DNA of 64,000 nucleotides from Candidatus Altimarinota bacterium (GCA_002749055.1 PDTW01000025.1:1-64000), one strand, 5' to 3'. Shown: positions 34,499 to 45,825, numbered from the stretch's first letter. Numbers and translations: made by a program. Notes: a model not told the origin generated them from the sequence alone.

Positions 34499-35494
34499 TT
34501 ATATTATATTTGCTTTTTTCAATCTTTCTAAAGTTTTTTTCATTGTAATCATTCCATCTCATCATCATGTTTCTATAAGTCAATCTATTTGATGAGTTAA
34601 TCATCTTCTTATTGTATTAGAAACGGAAGTAGTATTAACAAGAACTTCTGTTGCTAATACTCTACCTTTTCAAGATTTCTTTTTCTCCAAAGTTTGCCAA
34701 ACAACTCAAATTAAAGACTCACTTAACTGCTGTTTGATTTGTTCTTTCTCTCACTGTGGAAACATATCAATTATTCTAGAGATAGTTCTTGCTGCACCTG
34801 AGGTATGAAGAGTTGCCAATACCAAATTTCAAGTTTCTGCTGCTCTAAGAGCTAATCTAAAAGTTTCTAAGTCCCTCATTTCTCATAACATAATAACATC
34901 TGTTGCTTGCCTTAATGAATACTTCAATGCATTATCAAAACTAATAGTGTTCTCTCAAACTTCTCTTTGTTCAATAAGAGACTGTTCGTTTTTATACACA
35001 AATTCTATTGGATCTTCAATTGTAACAATATGTTTTTTTTGGTTTTTATTTATATAATTTACTAAGCTTGCTAAAGTGGTAGATTTTCAAGATCATACTG
35101 ATCATGTTACTAATATTAATCAGGATTTTTTTGTTACAAAATCTAATACTTGTTTAGGTACTCATAAATCATCAAATTCTGGAATATCAACTTTTATAGG
35201 TCTAAAGACAACTGAAAATCAATCTTTTTGAAAAAAAACATTTACCCTAAATCTCGAATATCATTTTAAATCAATTGAAAAATCAAATTCAAGATTTTTT
35301 AAAAAATCTTCTCTTTGTGATTTTGTCATTATAGATAAAATTTCATTATCTAAACTTTCTTTAGAAAAGACACTAAATCAATCAAGGTATATTATTTCTC
35401 AATCAATTTTTAATGCAGGTAAACAATTAGGAGCCAAAATTATATCTGATGCACCTTGTTCAAGTCCCATTTTAAGTATTTCCCCGATAATCAT
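34499..35494 (-). CDS. pilT: PilT-like type IV pilus retraction ATPase
   Basis: 331 aa. Walker A LVTGSVGSGKSTTLASLVNY, Asp box HIVTIEDPIEFVY, Walker B VIMLGEMRDLETFRLALRAA, His box LATLHTSGAARTISRIID. The order and length fit the PilT/PilU branch of secretion ATPases rather than GspE/PilB. AIRNLIRE-like retraction motif is not obvious; the corresponding place reads NTIRRGLTHQIDG. Suggests twitching pili, used by episymbiotic CPR bacteria for host contact or DNA uptake. No pilin or PilB in window. 74 bp upstream of the TraG-like ATPase, same strand. Confidence 0.9.
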
Positions 35495-35550
35495 AATATT
35501 TTTGTTACAAATTATATAATTATATAATAACATATTATCAATATAAAAAC

Positions 35551-35580
35551 AAAAACAATCACATTTTTATGATTGTTTTT
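35551..35580 (-). terminator. Terminator overlapping stop of 35567 gene
   Basis: AAAAACAATCA (35551-35561) pairs with TGATTGTTTTT (35570-35580); the minus-strand stop (35567-35569) is in the loop. Confidence 0.85.
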
Positions 35581-36079
35581 GTTTAGAATTTATTATTATC
35601 TTAAATAATTTGTCTAAAAGAGAATTATCTTTTTTAGAAACTTCGTTGATTTTTTCTTTTAATAAATCAATTTTTACAAATATGTTTTTATCTATATTTC
35701 TAGTTTCCTCAATATTATGCAACAACTTAGATATATCTAAAATATATGTATTAAAATCATCATAAGTATTATTAATCATACTTGATATTCAAGAAGTGCC
35801 AGAAAATCATTTAATTCACTTTTTTGATATTGTTATAATATCCTTAAAAATATCTTCTTTTTTATGATTAAAATACAAAAGTGCCTCACCATACAATTGT
35901 CTATACAATTCCATAATAAGAGATACAGTAGAATCAACATAACCCTTTTTCTTTATTTCTAGGGAAGAAATAAAATCTCACAGAGAAGTCAAATCATCTA
36001 GAAAAGATTGATGATAATTTTTCTTAATATCCTCAATATCTTTTATAAGATCACTAATTGTTACATCTTCATCTAACAT
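35567..36079 (-). CDS. Unknown helical protein
   Basis: 170 aa, almost entirely helical and acidic-basic (LDEDVTISDLIKDIEDIKKN, then helices up to KLFKIIINSKQKQS). No TM segment or known motif. Separate transcript between the amidase-SpoIID gene and pilT, with its own terminator. Length and helical make-up would suit a small regulatory or scaffold protein; no function assigned. Confidence 0.6.
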
Positions 36080-36168
36080 TTTAATTGATTTTATATTAAT
36101 ATTACTGTAAATAATAACAGAATATATAAAAATTAGCAAATTATAATATAATTTTTTTTAAATATCAA

Positions 36169-38109
36169 CTAAATATCAATTATTTCTACTCATTTCAAGA
36201 AATATTTTATTATCATTTCATAAGTCCATCATCTTTCTGCAAAGTACTTTACTCAAGTTCAAGATATTCAAACTCAATGTCATAATCTTTGCTTTCATAT
36301 TCATCAAGGATCCTTAACTGAGAATAAAAATGGAAAATTATTTGGAGTTAAACAGTCTGGTATTCATAAAGAATATTCACAAAATTTATTAAAACTTATA
36401 GTATATCAATTACTAGAACTAAAATACCAAGGTTTTATTATTTCTCAATTATAGCTTATAACCCTATCTGTTGTTTCATCAATTATTTTATTAATTCTTG
36501 GACTTCTAAGTTCTAAACCATATCATAAATATTTTTGGAATATATCCGGATCATCACTAGCTTGATAGAATTCTTTAGGGAATTTCCTAGCTTTTGTCAT
36601 ATACCACCTAGCATAAGTCCTAGCAGATATTATTATAGTTTCTATTTTTGAAGCATTTTCATAATTACTAACCTCTCAAAGTCATTTCAAATAATCTCTT
36701 AAGTATAATACATTTACAACATTTAATTTTCAATTTTTCACGTATAAAACTAAATTTCATCTAAATTTATTATCATTGTATTTTTTTTCTTGATCCCATG
36801 CTGGAATTCTAGTCCAAGACTTAATTTCTGAAAAACCTCATTTCTTAGATTTTATATAAACAATCTTCTTTTTTTCTCAATTAAGAAGTAAGTAATCTCA
36901 TTCTTTTTTTATTTTATATTCCTTATCTCAAACTAAAACATCTATATGATCATTATGTGGATAACTTAATTTTACTCTTATTCTATTAGTTTTATCAAAA
37001 GATTTAACAGAATCTTTTTTTGATGCAAAATGATTTTTTAATTTAAAATCTGATAAGATTATTTCTTTTATTTTGTAATACAAATAATATTTACCATCAT
37101 CAAAAGTTAAGTTATCAAGTTTCTCTTCTATTTTAACAAGCAATAATAGTTTTTTTCTCTCAGGAAGCTTATCAATTAAAACTCTTAATTTATCAATTGT
37201 CTTTTTTCAAGCTTTTATTGTTTTATTTATTATTTCGCTATTCTTATTAGCAATAGGTTTAAAACCTTTTGTATAAGAGATATTACTTTTTCTTAATAAC
37301 TCTATTTGTTTTTCTAACTCATCTCAAGGACAAGATGTTATTCATGCATCTCTATGTCAGATTAAAGTAAAGTCTTTATAAGTATTTACTCAAATTTTGC
37401 ATTTATCTAAATGACATTCTCTATGATAATCATAGGTCTTAGACAAATCTATTCAATACTTTTTAGTCAAATACTTTATAAGTTTATCAAGAGATTTATA
37501 TTGTGAGTCTGTTATAGGCTTTTTTTGATAATTTCACATTACAGAAATAGAAACTGTAGATCTATTATTCCAAATAGCATGAGCTCATACCGTATAATCT
37601 CATCAAGCTCTTCATTCATATATTTCACCATTATATCATATAACATAATTATATCATATATCTCACCAAGCTCTATTTAAAGCATGATACTTATAAATTG
37701 CTTTTATTCACTCTTTCGAATTATCATATTCTGAGTAGGTATGATGTACAACTATGGCTCTTACATATTTTGTTTTTTCTATATTCCAAGCCAAAGGATG
37801 TCATTTCTCATTTTTTATTAATTGTACAAGGCTATTATTCTCAGGAAATACATTTATCAAATAAGAGTTTATTAAATTAACTTTTTTCTTTCTTCTCTGT
37901 CTATTTTCCCTTTCTTTTTTTGTTAATGGTTTTTGAGAAAAATTTTTCCAACTATTTAATATATCAACCCAATAAGTAGAATCTCTATAACGAAAACTTT
38001 CATTAGCTCACCATTCACTTCTTTTTATAATTTTTATCTCGTTAGAATTAGAAAAAACTGGTAAAAAATTAAAAAATAATAAAATAAAAAATAATAAAAC
38101 TTTACTCAT
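36169..38109 (-). CDS. Secreted PGRP-type amidase fused to a SpoIID domain
   Basis: 646 aa. Signal peptide in the first 20 residues. An N-acetylmuramoyl-L-alanine amidase (Amidase_2/PGRP) domain spans roughly residues 28-275: RSEWGA, zinc ligands H122/H123 (IVVHHTYSEYDN), H252 (LIGHRDAG) and C260 (TSCPGDE). A linker with helices follows, then a SpoIID/LytB-like domain from about residue 470: VVNVLYLRDYLKGLGEVSNY, SARTYARWYMTKARKFPKE, VISYNGEIIKPWYFSSSNGY and GHGVGISGTGVKYFAERGWT. SpoIID is a lytic transglycosylase acting on denuded glycan, exactly the product of the amidase, so one polypeptide seems to carry both steps. Four CxxC-like cysteines may form disulfides. Confidence 0.9.
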
Positions 38110-38156
38110 AATAATTTTTATGATAAAATATAAAAAATAATTTTAAAAATATACTA

Positions 38157-38966
38157 ATGAAAATAAAAAAATTTACAATACTTGCTTCATTAATAATAAT
38201 AGTAATTTCAAATATTTCTTTATGTTTTTGAACAACATGAGAAACAAATAAAGATAAATTTTTAAATATAAAATCTTCAAGAATTTCTGTAGTCTGAGTT
38301 GCAATAACTACTAATGTATGAATTAGATGAAAATATAATAAAAATGAAATTATTAAAAATACAATATTTAATGAAATTATATCAATTGATGGTATTTTAT
38401 CTATAAGAAATAACAAAAAAGATTCTCTTATTTCAAATAATATAGCTTATATAAAAGAATACCTAAACTTACTAAAGTCTGATGTAAAAAAAATGCTTAC
38501 TAAAAGCAGTAATACAAAAAAGACTTTAGAAACATTTATAAAAAAATTAGAAATTAAATATAAAAGTAGTGTTACTAATAAAATAAATTTAGAAAAACAA
38601 AAAATAGTACTTCAATCAGGTTTGGTTGATACTGATAAAAAAATCCAAGATATAAAAAGTAAAATTTCAAAAGATTTTAGAGAGTTTAACTCTATTGAAA
38701 CAAACAAAAATATAAAAGAATATTTAAAACTTAGAGAACAATATACAATAATTAGAACCTACTTAATTTTTGTAAACAAATTTATTAATCAATATGATTT
38801 TCTAAATTCATATAATAAAAATTTACTTGATACATTAATAAACAATAAAGATATTATATCAAAAAAATCATTTGTTGTGATTCCTGATACATGAACTGAC
38901 TTATTAAAACAGTTAGATCTAATAATTAGTGAAAGTGAATTTAAAGAAGAAAAAAAGAAAAATTAA
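38157..38966 (+). CDS. Secreted/anchored coiled-coil protein, unknown
   Basis: 269 aa. Signal or anchor at residues 5-25 (FTILASLIIIVISNISLCFG), a short beta-rich part, then a long coiled coil (about residues 100-230) such as TKSSNTKKTLETFIKKLEIK. No family recognised. Divergent from the amidase-SpoIID gene (47 bp) and 18 bp ahead of the next gene, so it may form an operon with the two following frames. Resembles in style the coiled-coil protein at 5006. Confidence 0.65.
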
Positions 38967-38984
38967 TTTTATAGATATACACAT

Positions 38985-39281
38985 ATGAAAGAAACATTAA
39001 CATACAAAAACGATTCTCTTAAAGAAATAATTGAAGAAATAAATTCAACTGTTTTTTCTGAAAAAGAATGGATAAATAATAAGTTTTATAAAGTGGCTGA
39101 AATAGTATATAGTTATGAAACTTTTGGTTGAAAATGACCATTTGTAAATTTAACTCTTTTTTCTGATATATGAGAAATGGATATTAATGATTTTAAAAAA
39201 GCTAATTATGAAGAAAGAAAGGTATTAATCCAAAATGCTTCTGCTTTATTAACTAAAAAAATTAAAGAAAAAAAAAATTAA
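38985..39281 (+). CDS. Small protein, possibly the N-terminus of the following metalloprotease
   Basis: 98 aa: MKETLTYKNDSLKEIIEEIN through GGKGPFVNLTLFSDIGEMDI to a lysine-rich end KKIKEKKN. Its TAA (39279-39281) shares its last base with the first in-frame ATA of the next frame. The last codons are a run of about ten A residues; a shift of one base back there would join it to the long downstream frame, which has no normal start. It can therefore be a separate gene or the front of a 600-residue product. Confidence 0.6.
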
Positions 39282-40810
39282 TATCAAAGTTTTTAGAAGA
39301 AATCAAAAGCCTAGACTCAACATGAAACAAAGAACTAGAAAGTAAGAAAAAAATTATTATTTGATGACTTGAAGAAAATCTACAATTATTAGACTTATGT
39401 TTATGTTGAATACCTTTCGAGGAAGAAAAAGCATTAATAGGGCTATATTTCAATGATAATAAAACAGAAAATAAATGACTGATATCATCAGATAAAAGAA
39501 AAGAAATTAGAGAGAAATTAGAATTAATAAACTCATCTCTTTTTTGAGGAAAGTTGTCAGAAAATTCTGAATATGTTGAATGAAGCATTGATTATTATCA
39601 TGGCAAATATAAAAATTATAAAGAAAAGCTAAATAAATGAGAAATTGAAGAAGAAAAAACATTAACAAAACAAGAAGTTATTAGATATGAGTGATATTTA
39701 AAAAAACTACATTTATTAGCTCCAGAATATACTCCTAAAGTTAGAAAAAAAACAGAAAAAGTTATAGACAAAAAATGGGATGAAGTTAATATATATAAAA
39801 ATGACTTATTAATAGTTTTTGATAACCATTTTAAAGCAATTGAAAAACATACTTGAAATATGCCAAAAAGAGCATACTTTGATGAAAATGTATGAGGTGT
39901 TACTGATACACCAGAGTGACTTTTATACCCAAAAAATAATGAAAAGTTTGATTTTATAACTCTCTCTAGAGCAGCTAAATTATTAGGACATGAGATAGGA
40001 CAACATTGAGTTAGCTTGGTTTCTCATAACGAACTAGTTTGAAATATTAGATGAAAAAATAATTTAGAACTAGCAGAATGAACAGCTAAATTAGTTGAAG
40101 ATTTATTTGAATTTTGAGAGAATTTGTTAATTGACTCTACTGACATTAATTGAAAAAAAGTAAAAATAATAAATATAGAAAAATTAGAATATGTACCTAA
40201 TTTTCCAAAAACATTAATGGAAGAAATTCTTACTGATAAAGAATTTTTAGATTTTTTAAACTTAAATAACAAAGTAGAAAACGACAAAACCTCGCCTATA
40301 CAAAGATACCTAAGACACAAAAGAACCTGATTTCAAAGAAAAGATGTTACATATACAATATGAAGAATTAAAGCCGCAAAATACTATAATGATATTATTA
40401 CATGAAAAAATAAATCATGAGAATTTTCTGATTTATTTATTGCGAAAGTATGATATGACCAAGTAGATGAAGCTAGATATTTAAAAAATAAAGTTGATGA
40501 AGAAAATAAATTAATTGATAAAGAAAATCAGAAAAAAGAGAAAAGAAAATTACCAGAAAACTTAATGTTTCATGAAGCAGTATACTTTACAATAAAACAA
40601 AGGGAAAAAAGAAAGAAAGAAAATAAAAAAGTGTGAAATGAAGTTAATGCATCTGAATTTTATAAATATATGCAAAAAAAATATCCATTTATGGATTTTA
40701 CAAAAGAAAAAATTGATTCAATATCATTTTGATTCAAAGCTCAACTTCTCTGAGCAGTAAAAATGATTGAATCTGCAATCGCTAGTCACGATACAGAAGA
40801 AGAAGTTAAA
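39266..40810 (+). CDS. DUF1704/MATCAP-like metalloprotease, start codon not evident
   Basis: Open frame of 514 codons from the preceding in-frame TAA. There is no ATG, GTG or TTG near the front; conserved-looking sequence begins at once (SKFLEEIKSLDSTGNKELES). The catalytic region has AAKLLGHEIGQHGVSLVSHN, an HExxxH zinc motif, then NLELAEGTAKLVEDLFEFG with the likely third ligand Glu, and later RYLRHKRTGFQRKDVTYTIG. This is the arrangement of DUF1704, the family of eukaryotic microtubule-tyrosine carboxypeptidases (MATCAP) and of bacterial relatives of unknown substrate. Translation may come by frameshift or slippage from the 98-aa frame upstream. Confidence 0.7.
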
Positions 40811-40827
40811 AAAATATTAAACAGAAA

Positions 40828-40866
40828 ATAATAGAAGCTAAAATATAGCTTCTATTATTTTTTTTG
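40828..40866. terminator. Bidirectional terminator, 40.84 kb
   Basis: AATAATAGAAGCT (40828-40840) pairs with AGCTTCTATTATT (40848-40860), then TTTTTT. Serves the metalloprotease gene (+); the minus-strand ATP-grasp stop (40856-40858) is inside the stem. Confidence 0.88.
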
Positions 40867-41830
40867 CTAAATTTCTAGATTTTCATTTTGATGGGAAGTG
40901 ATGCATTCTGATTCATGGAGTTGCATTTATCTCAATTATTGCTCATCATCACTTTTTAATTCACATACTTATATCTTTACAAAAAAAATCAACTCAGCAA
41001 AATCATAATCAAGCTAAAGTCGCTATTTTCTCAGCTTGTTTTTTTACTTCTGGATGTATTATATCAGTTAAGTCTAAGGCCAGTCATCAACTTGATAAAT
41101 TTGCATTTTGTCTAACAAAAATCTCTTTATCTTTTTCTAATACATAATCCATAGAATATCATTGAGCTTCAAGATATTTTTCTAACTCACTATCTACCTT
41201 AATATTACTCATTGGTGCATCATGATCACCTCAAATTCATCTTAAAGGGTTATTATTTTCTTTATCTATTAATTCTTTTATACTACTATTTCAATCTCAC
41301 TTAACATATGGTGGAATTCTTTTTGTAACTGCTTCTACCTTTCAGTTAAGAACAATTATTCTATGATCTTCTCACTCTATTTGCTCTTGAACAACAACTC
41401 TATAAACAGATTTATCTTGAAAAGAAAAATCTAATCATCTTTTTAAATCTTCAAAGTTATTTAAATCAAGAGAGACTCAATCTCAATGGGCTCAATTAAC
41501 AGGTTTAGATATAACAGGAAAATCTATATCTAGATTTTCTAAGTTGATACTATTATAATTTTCTCTATCTATGTAAATACTCTTAGGTACTCTTATATCA
41601 TTACTTTCTGCAAATATATAAGTTAATTCTTTATTATTAGATATTTTTAATCAAAAAGCAGAGTTAAGTCAACAATCAACAGATTTAAAATATACTTTTT
41701 TTCACTCTTTCTCTAACAAAAAAAAATTATTTTTTTTTGACAGAATTCTATTTTTAATCCCCATCTTTTCTGCTTCATCAATAATTAATTGAGATGATAT
41801 TGCCCAATCAGACATGAAATTATTTACCAT
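40856..41830 (-). CDS. ATP-grasp ligase, cyanophycin synthetase/GshF-like
   Basis: 324 aa. ATP-grasp core: FPVISKPVNGAHGDGVSLDL (ATP lysine and glycine loop), VVVQEQIEGEDHRIIVLNGK, KRIPPYVKGDGNSSIKELID, FVRQNANLSSGGLALDLTDI and the metal site GGGAIIEINATPGIRMHH. These motifs match the ligase half of cyanophycin synthetase and GshF (NLSxGGxAxDVTD, EINxxPG). Only the ATP-grasp module is present, with a short N-terminal domain and no Mur-ligase half. Makes some amide or peptide bond; substrate unknown. A second ATG five codons in (41815) is an equally good start. Divergent from rnpB. Confidence 0.85.
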
Positions 41831-41907
41831 ATTTATAATTTTTTTTAGTAAAATAATTATTTTTTACAAAAAAATTATAAAGAAAAAAAAACAAAATACA
41901 ATTTTTA

Positions 41908-41936
41908 TTGGATATTTTTGTCATTATTTATATAAT
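41908..41936 (+). promoter_or_regulatory. Promoter of rnpB
   Basis: -35 TTGGAT (41908-41913), 17-bp spacer, perfect -10 TATAAT (41931-41936), placing the start about 10 bp on, exactly where the RNase P RNA P1 helix begins. Confidence 0.75.
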
Positions 41937-41946
41937 AAAAATGTAG

Positions 41947-42354
41947 ATAATGAGAGAAGACATCTACTGTCCCTTTTAGGGAGAGAGGAAAGTCTGGACA
42001 CCATGAGAACAAACATAGTAGATAACAACTACGGACTAAATATAATAAATAAAATTTAGTTACAGCAAGTGCCATAGAGACTATACTACCCTTAGGGGGA
42101 AATGTGAAAAGTCATTTGGTGTTTATTATGTTAATTTCATAACTTGTTTTTGAGTAAATATAATAAGCTACGAATGAAGATTTGTGTAAAAATAAATCTT
42201 GGTAAACCTTATGTGGTGCAATGGGAATGGTATTTTTTAGAGATTAGTGTTCTCTATTGTCTCTAAAAAATATACTCAGCTTGAGATTATAAGTGATTAT
42301 AATCCTAGATAGATTGATGTTTAGATACAGAATCCGGCTTATTACTCTCATTAT
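41947..42354 (+). ncRNA. rnpB: RNase P RNA
   Basis: About 408 nt. Universal elements in order: GAGAGGAAAGTCTGGACACC (CR-I), ACAGCAAGTGCCATAGAGA, CCTTAGGGGGAAATGTGAAA, GGTAAACC, and the 3' block AGATAGATTGATGT with ACAGAATCCGGCTTAT (CR-V). The ends pair as P1: ATAATGAGAG (41947-41956) with CTCTCATTAT (42345-42354). Catalytic RNA that trims tRNA 5' leaders. Any open frame drawn through it is spurious. Followed 26 bp later by adk. Confidence 0.97.
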
Positions 42355-42380
42355 TTAATTAAATATTAACAAATAATTTT

Positions 42381-43007
42381 ATGAATCTAGTTTTTACCTG
42401 AATACAATGATGCTGAAAATGAACACAAGCAAAAATACTTATAGAAAAACACTGATTTAAACTTATAGAAATGTGAGCCCAATTTAGAAAACTTGCAAAA
42501 CAAGATTCTAGTCTTTGAAAAAATATAAAAGAAATTATAGAATCTTGAAATCTTGTACCACCTGAAATAACAGACAAAGTAATAAAAAAAATTATCAAAG
42601 AAAATAAATGAAAAAAAGTTATTTATGATTGATTTATTAGAAATAAATGAAATAAAAAATCCTTTGAAGAGGTTTGTGAAAACTACAAAGTAATATTTTT
42701 TCAACTTTCGGAAGAAAAAGCAAAAGAAAGACTTTTATGAAGAATGTATGACCCTGAATCATGAGAAACCTTTATGGCCTGAACTGAAGTTAATCCTAAA
42801 ACTTGAACAAAACTTGTAAAAAGAAAAGATGATAATGAAAAATCTATTTTAACTAGAATAAATTTATTTATTAATACTACTTTACCTGTAGTTGAAATCC
42901 AAAAAAAGGAGTGAAAAGTGATTGAAATAAATGCAGATCAAAGTATACAAAATGTTGCAAAAGATATCATTAATGAACTAAAAAAATATGATGAATATCT
43001 AAAATAA
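42381..43007 (+). CDS. adk: Adenylate kinase
   Basis: 208 aa. P-loop NLVFTGIQGCGKGTQAK, NMP-binding region with LIEMGAQFRKLAKQDSSLGK, LVPPEITDKVI, then KVIYDGFIRNKGNKKSF (usually DGFPR), and a lid with LLGRMYDPESGETF. No zinc cysteines in the lid. Interconverts ADP with ATP and AMP. The lid is followed by KRKDDNEKSILTRINLF. Glycine and DGFIR variation make it somewhat diverged but the fold is clear. Possibly read from the rnpB promoter region. Confidence 0.93.
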
Positions 43008-43053
43008 AATCACAGAAAATAGTATTTACATATAATTTAAAACTAGATTAAAA

Positions 43054-44208
43054 ATGCATTGATTTCAATTATGAAGAGAATTTAAAATATCAATAGCTGA
43101 AATATTAACTGTTTTTCCAGAATGAAAAATTGAATTAGTAAATAAACATTTATTAATTATAAATTGACTAAAAGAAGAAGAAATTTTAAAAAAAGCTAAG
43201 AATATTTGATGAACAATTAAAATAATAAAAATTGAAAAAGAAAATGATTTTAAAAATTTCATTCTAAAAAAAGCTGAAAACAATAGATGAAAGTTCAATT
43301 ATTGAATTTCAGTTTTTTGAATTGATTCAAACTTAAAAAAAACATTAAACGAAACCAAGAGGTACTTGTCTTGAAAAAATATTTCTTCAAGATTTGTTAA
43401 CAAAAATTTTGAAAATATTTCCTCAGCACAAATAATTCCAGAAAAATTAATTGAAAATAAATCTGACTTCACAATTTTAAGAGAAAAAAAATCTTCTTAT
43501 ATTTGATATACTATATGGACTCAAAACATAGAAGAATATTCAAAAAGAGATTATTCAAAATCAAGAGATATGAAAATATGAATGTTACCCCCAAAGCTAT
43601 CTCAAATGATGATAAATTTAAGTTGAGGAAAAACTATTTATGACCCATTTGTAGGACTTTGAACAATACTAATAGAATCATTAGCTATGTGAAACAAAGA
43701 AGTTTATGGTAGTGATTTTAATCCTGATATGATAGAAGCATCAAATAAAAATATATCTAATTTTAGTAATACAAAAACAAAAATATTTTTGTTTGATGCA
43801 AGAGATATGGAGAAAAACACAATATTTTCTAACAATATTGATTCTATAGTTACAGAGTGATTTTTGGGAGAAATTATGACAAAAAAGAATATAAATTTGG
43901 AAAGAATAAATATTCAAAGGAAAAATCTTAGTAAAATGTATGAAAAATTCTTTTATTGATTAAAAAAGAAAAACTTTAGATGAAATATAGTTATCACCTT
44001 TCCTTTTTGGGAAATTGATAAAAAATATTACTATTTCATAGAAATTTATGATATTTTAAATAAATATTGCAATATTATACCATTATTCCCTAACTCTTTT
44101 ACCAATTCTTATTGAAAAGAATTTCATTCAACAAAATCATGAAGTCTTTTATATAAAAGAAAAAATCAACTTGTATGAAGAGAATTATTTAAGTTGACAA
44201 TACTTTAA
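43054..44208 (+). CDS. Trm11/RlmL-like RNA (guanine-N2) methyltransferase
   Basis: 384 aa. N-terminal THUMP-like or spacer domain (residues 1-170), then a Rossmann methyltransferase: KLSQMMINLSGGKTIYDPFV with motif I DPFVGLGTILIES, YGSDFNPDMIEASNKN (motif II) and IVTEGFLGEIMT at motif IV, the place where Trm11/Trm-G10 has TDPPYG or TEPFLG. The preceding RDYSKSRDMKIGMLPP is also typical. Methylates guanine N2 of tRNA, target position unknown. Follows adk by 46 bp. Confidence 0.85.
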
Positions 44209-44256
44209 TATATATTATAATATATGCTATATTTTATAATATATTTAAACATTATC

Positions 44257-45825
44257 ATGAAATGCTGCAATACCCCCCAAATAAAAGCTCTATGAATGAA
44301 AAATTTTGAGGCTCCTAATGTAGAAAACATTTGGAAAAATAGAAAGTGAATAGAAGTAACAATACCATGAGTATTTGAATACACAGATTCAAAATGAATA
44401 AAACATACAGTTTATAAATCAGAAGATTGAACATTTTCTGATATCAAATGAAATAATATTGATGAAGAAATTGATGAATCTTTATTAAACCCAAAAACTG
44501 AAATTGTAACAAGAATTGATTTACTAAATTTCCAATGATTAAATGATGAAGAAATAGAAAGACTAATAAATAATGAACTATTTACTGAAGATGAAAAAAA
44601 AGAGTGAATGAGTATAGATACCGAAGAATGAATTAGAAAAATTAATGATATATTCAAATCATGATATGATTTCTTATCAGATGTATGAAGAAAGATTCCT
44701 GAAAAATACAATAACTTTGTAATGTTTGGAGATAAAAATGAACTTATAGAGTTTTGCAAAACAACCCAAAAGAGTTGAACAAAAGATGCATATATAAATT
44801 GTATGTTAGCTAAATCGGCATCTATAGTAGGAGACGTATTAAATAACAAAGAACTAGAATATCTAAAGAAAAAAGAAGAGGTACTAATTTATATACTCAG
44901 CAAAAAGAAAGAAATTAATTTAAACTGAAATAAGTGAACCTTAGAGATATACTGAAAAAAAATAGATTTTTATATATCATCAAGAGCAAAATGAAAGTTT
45001 TCAAGTATGTTAAAAATAGGAAAAGATCCTATGTATTATAGCTCAACAATAATAGAAGATTGACTAGGTATAACTTTTTATATAGAGGATAAAGAAGATT
45101 CTACAATATTTTTAAACTATATTAATGATATTTTATTTTCTAAAAAAGAAGATGATGATATAAAAATAGAAACTAAATGAGATTTTATTGATATTGAAAC
45201 CAATAAATGGGTGAAACAAATTGGTTATTTCATAAAAAAAATAATAGTAAAAAAACCAAAAGATTGAACAAGTGAAAAATATTCAGATCTAAAATCAAAA
45301 GGAAAAGCATATATACCAAACTCAACTGATGATTATGAAAAATGATTCTTATGAGAATGAGTTAATGTAGAAATAAAAATGGTTGATTTTGCAACAAAAA
45401 ATGATGATTGATTAAGTTTCCATCCAGTATTTTGATATTTTAAATATGCAGAAGTATTAATAAGACAATTGCAGTGATATATCTCAGAAGCTGAAATAGA
45501 AAATATAGTTAATTTATTTTTTTATAACTTAGATGATAATCTTGAAGAAAAAAATAGACTTATTCCCGAATGATATGAAAAAACTAGAAAGCAATATTTA
45601 ATAGAATTAGAAAAAGATTTAGTAGAAGAATGATGTTTGTCAAAACGAAACAAATCAAGACCTGCTAAAGAATCTGAATTAAGAGAATGATTAAAAAAAT
45701 ACTATTTAAGTAAACTAGTAAAAGTAAAAGTATGAAACAAACAAGAACCTTTTTTTACAACAGAAAGGGAATATAATCTTTCTCTAGCATGATACAGACA
45801 AAAAATGGAAGTGATTAAAAACTAA
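44257..45825 (+). CDS. Large protein of unknown function
   Basis: 522 aa, soluble, acidic. It begins with a Cys pair (MKCCNTPQIKALG) and ends basic (AGYRQKMEVIKN). Noted segments: FEYTDSKGIKHTVYKSEDGT, LDVGRKIPEKYNNFVMFGDK-like centre, SIVGDVLNNKELEYLKKKEE, GYFIKKIIVKKPKDGTSEKY and WVKQIG. No signal peptide, TM helix or catalytic motif recognised. Alone between the Trm11-like gene (48 bp) and ndk. About 30 glycines, mostly TGA, so it is native in codon use. Function unassigned. Confidence 0.7.

Noticed and set aside
41814-42059. 81-codon frame running into the RNase P RNA
   Set aside because: It overlaps the rnpB promoter and the conserved CR-I of the RNA; no protein family resemblance.
44412-44849. 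145-codon antisense frame opposite the 522-residue orphan
   Set aside because: The plus-strand frame is open over 1569 bp under code 25 with normal composition; the antisense frame is Ser/Phe/Leu rich, as complement shadows are.
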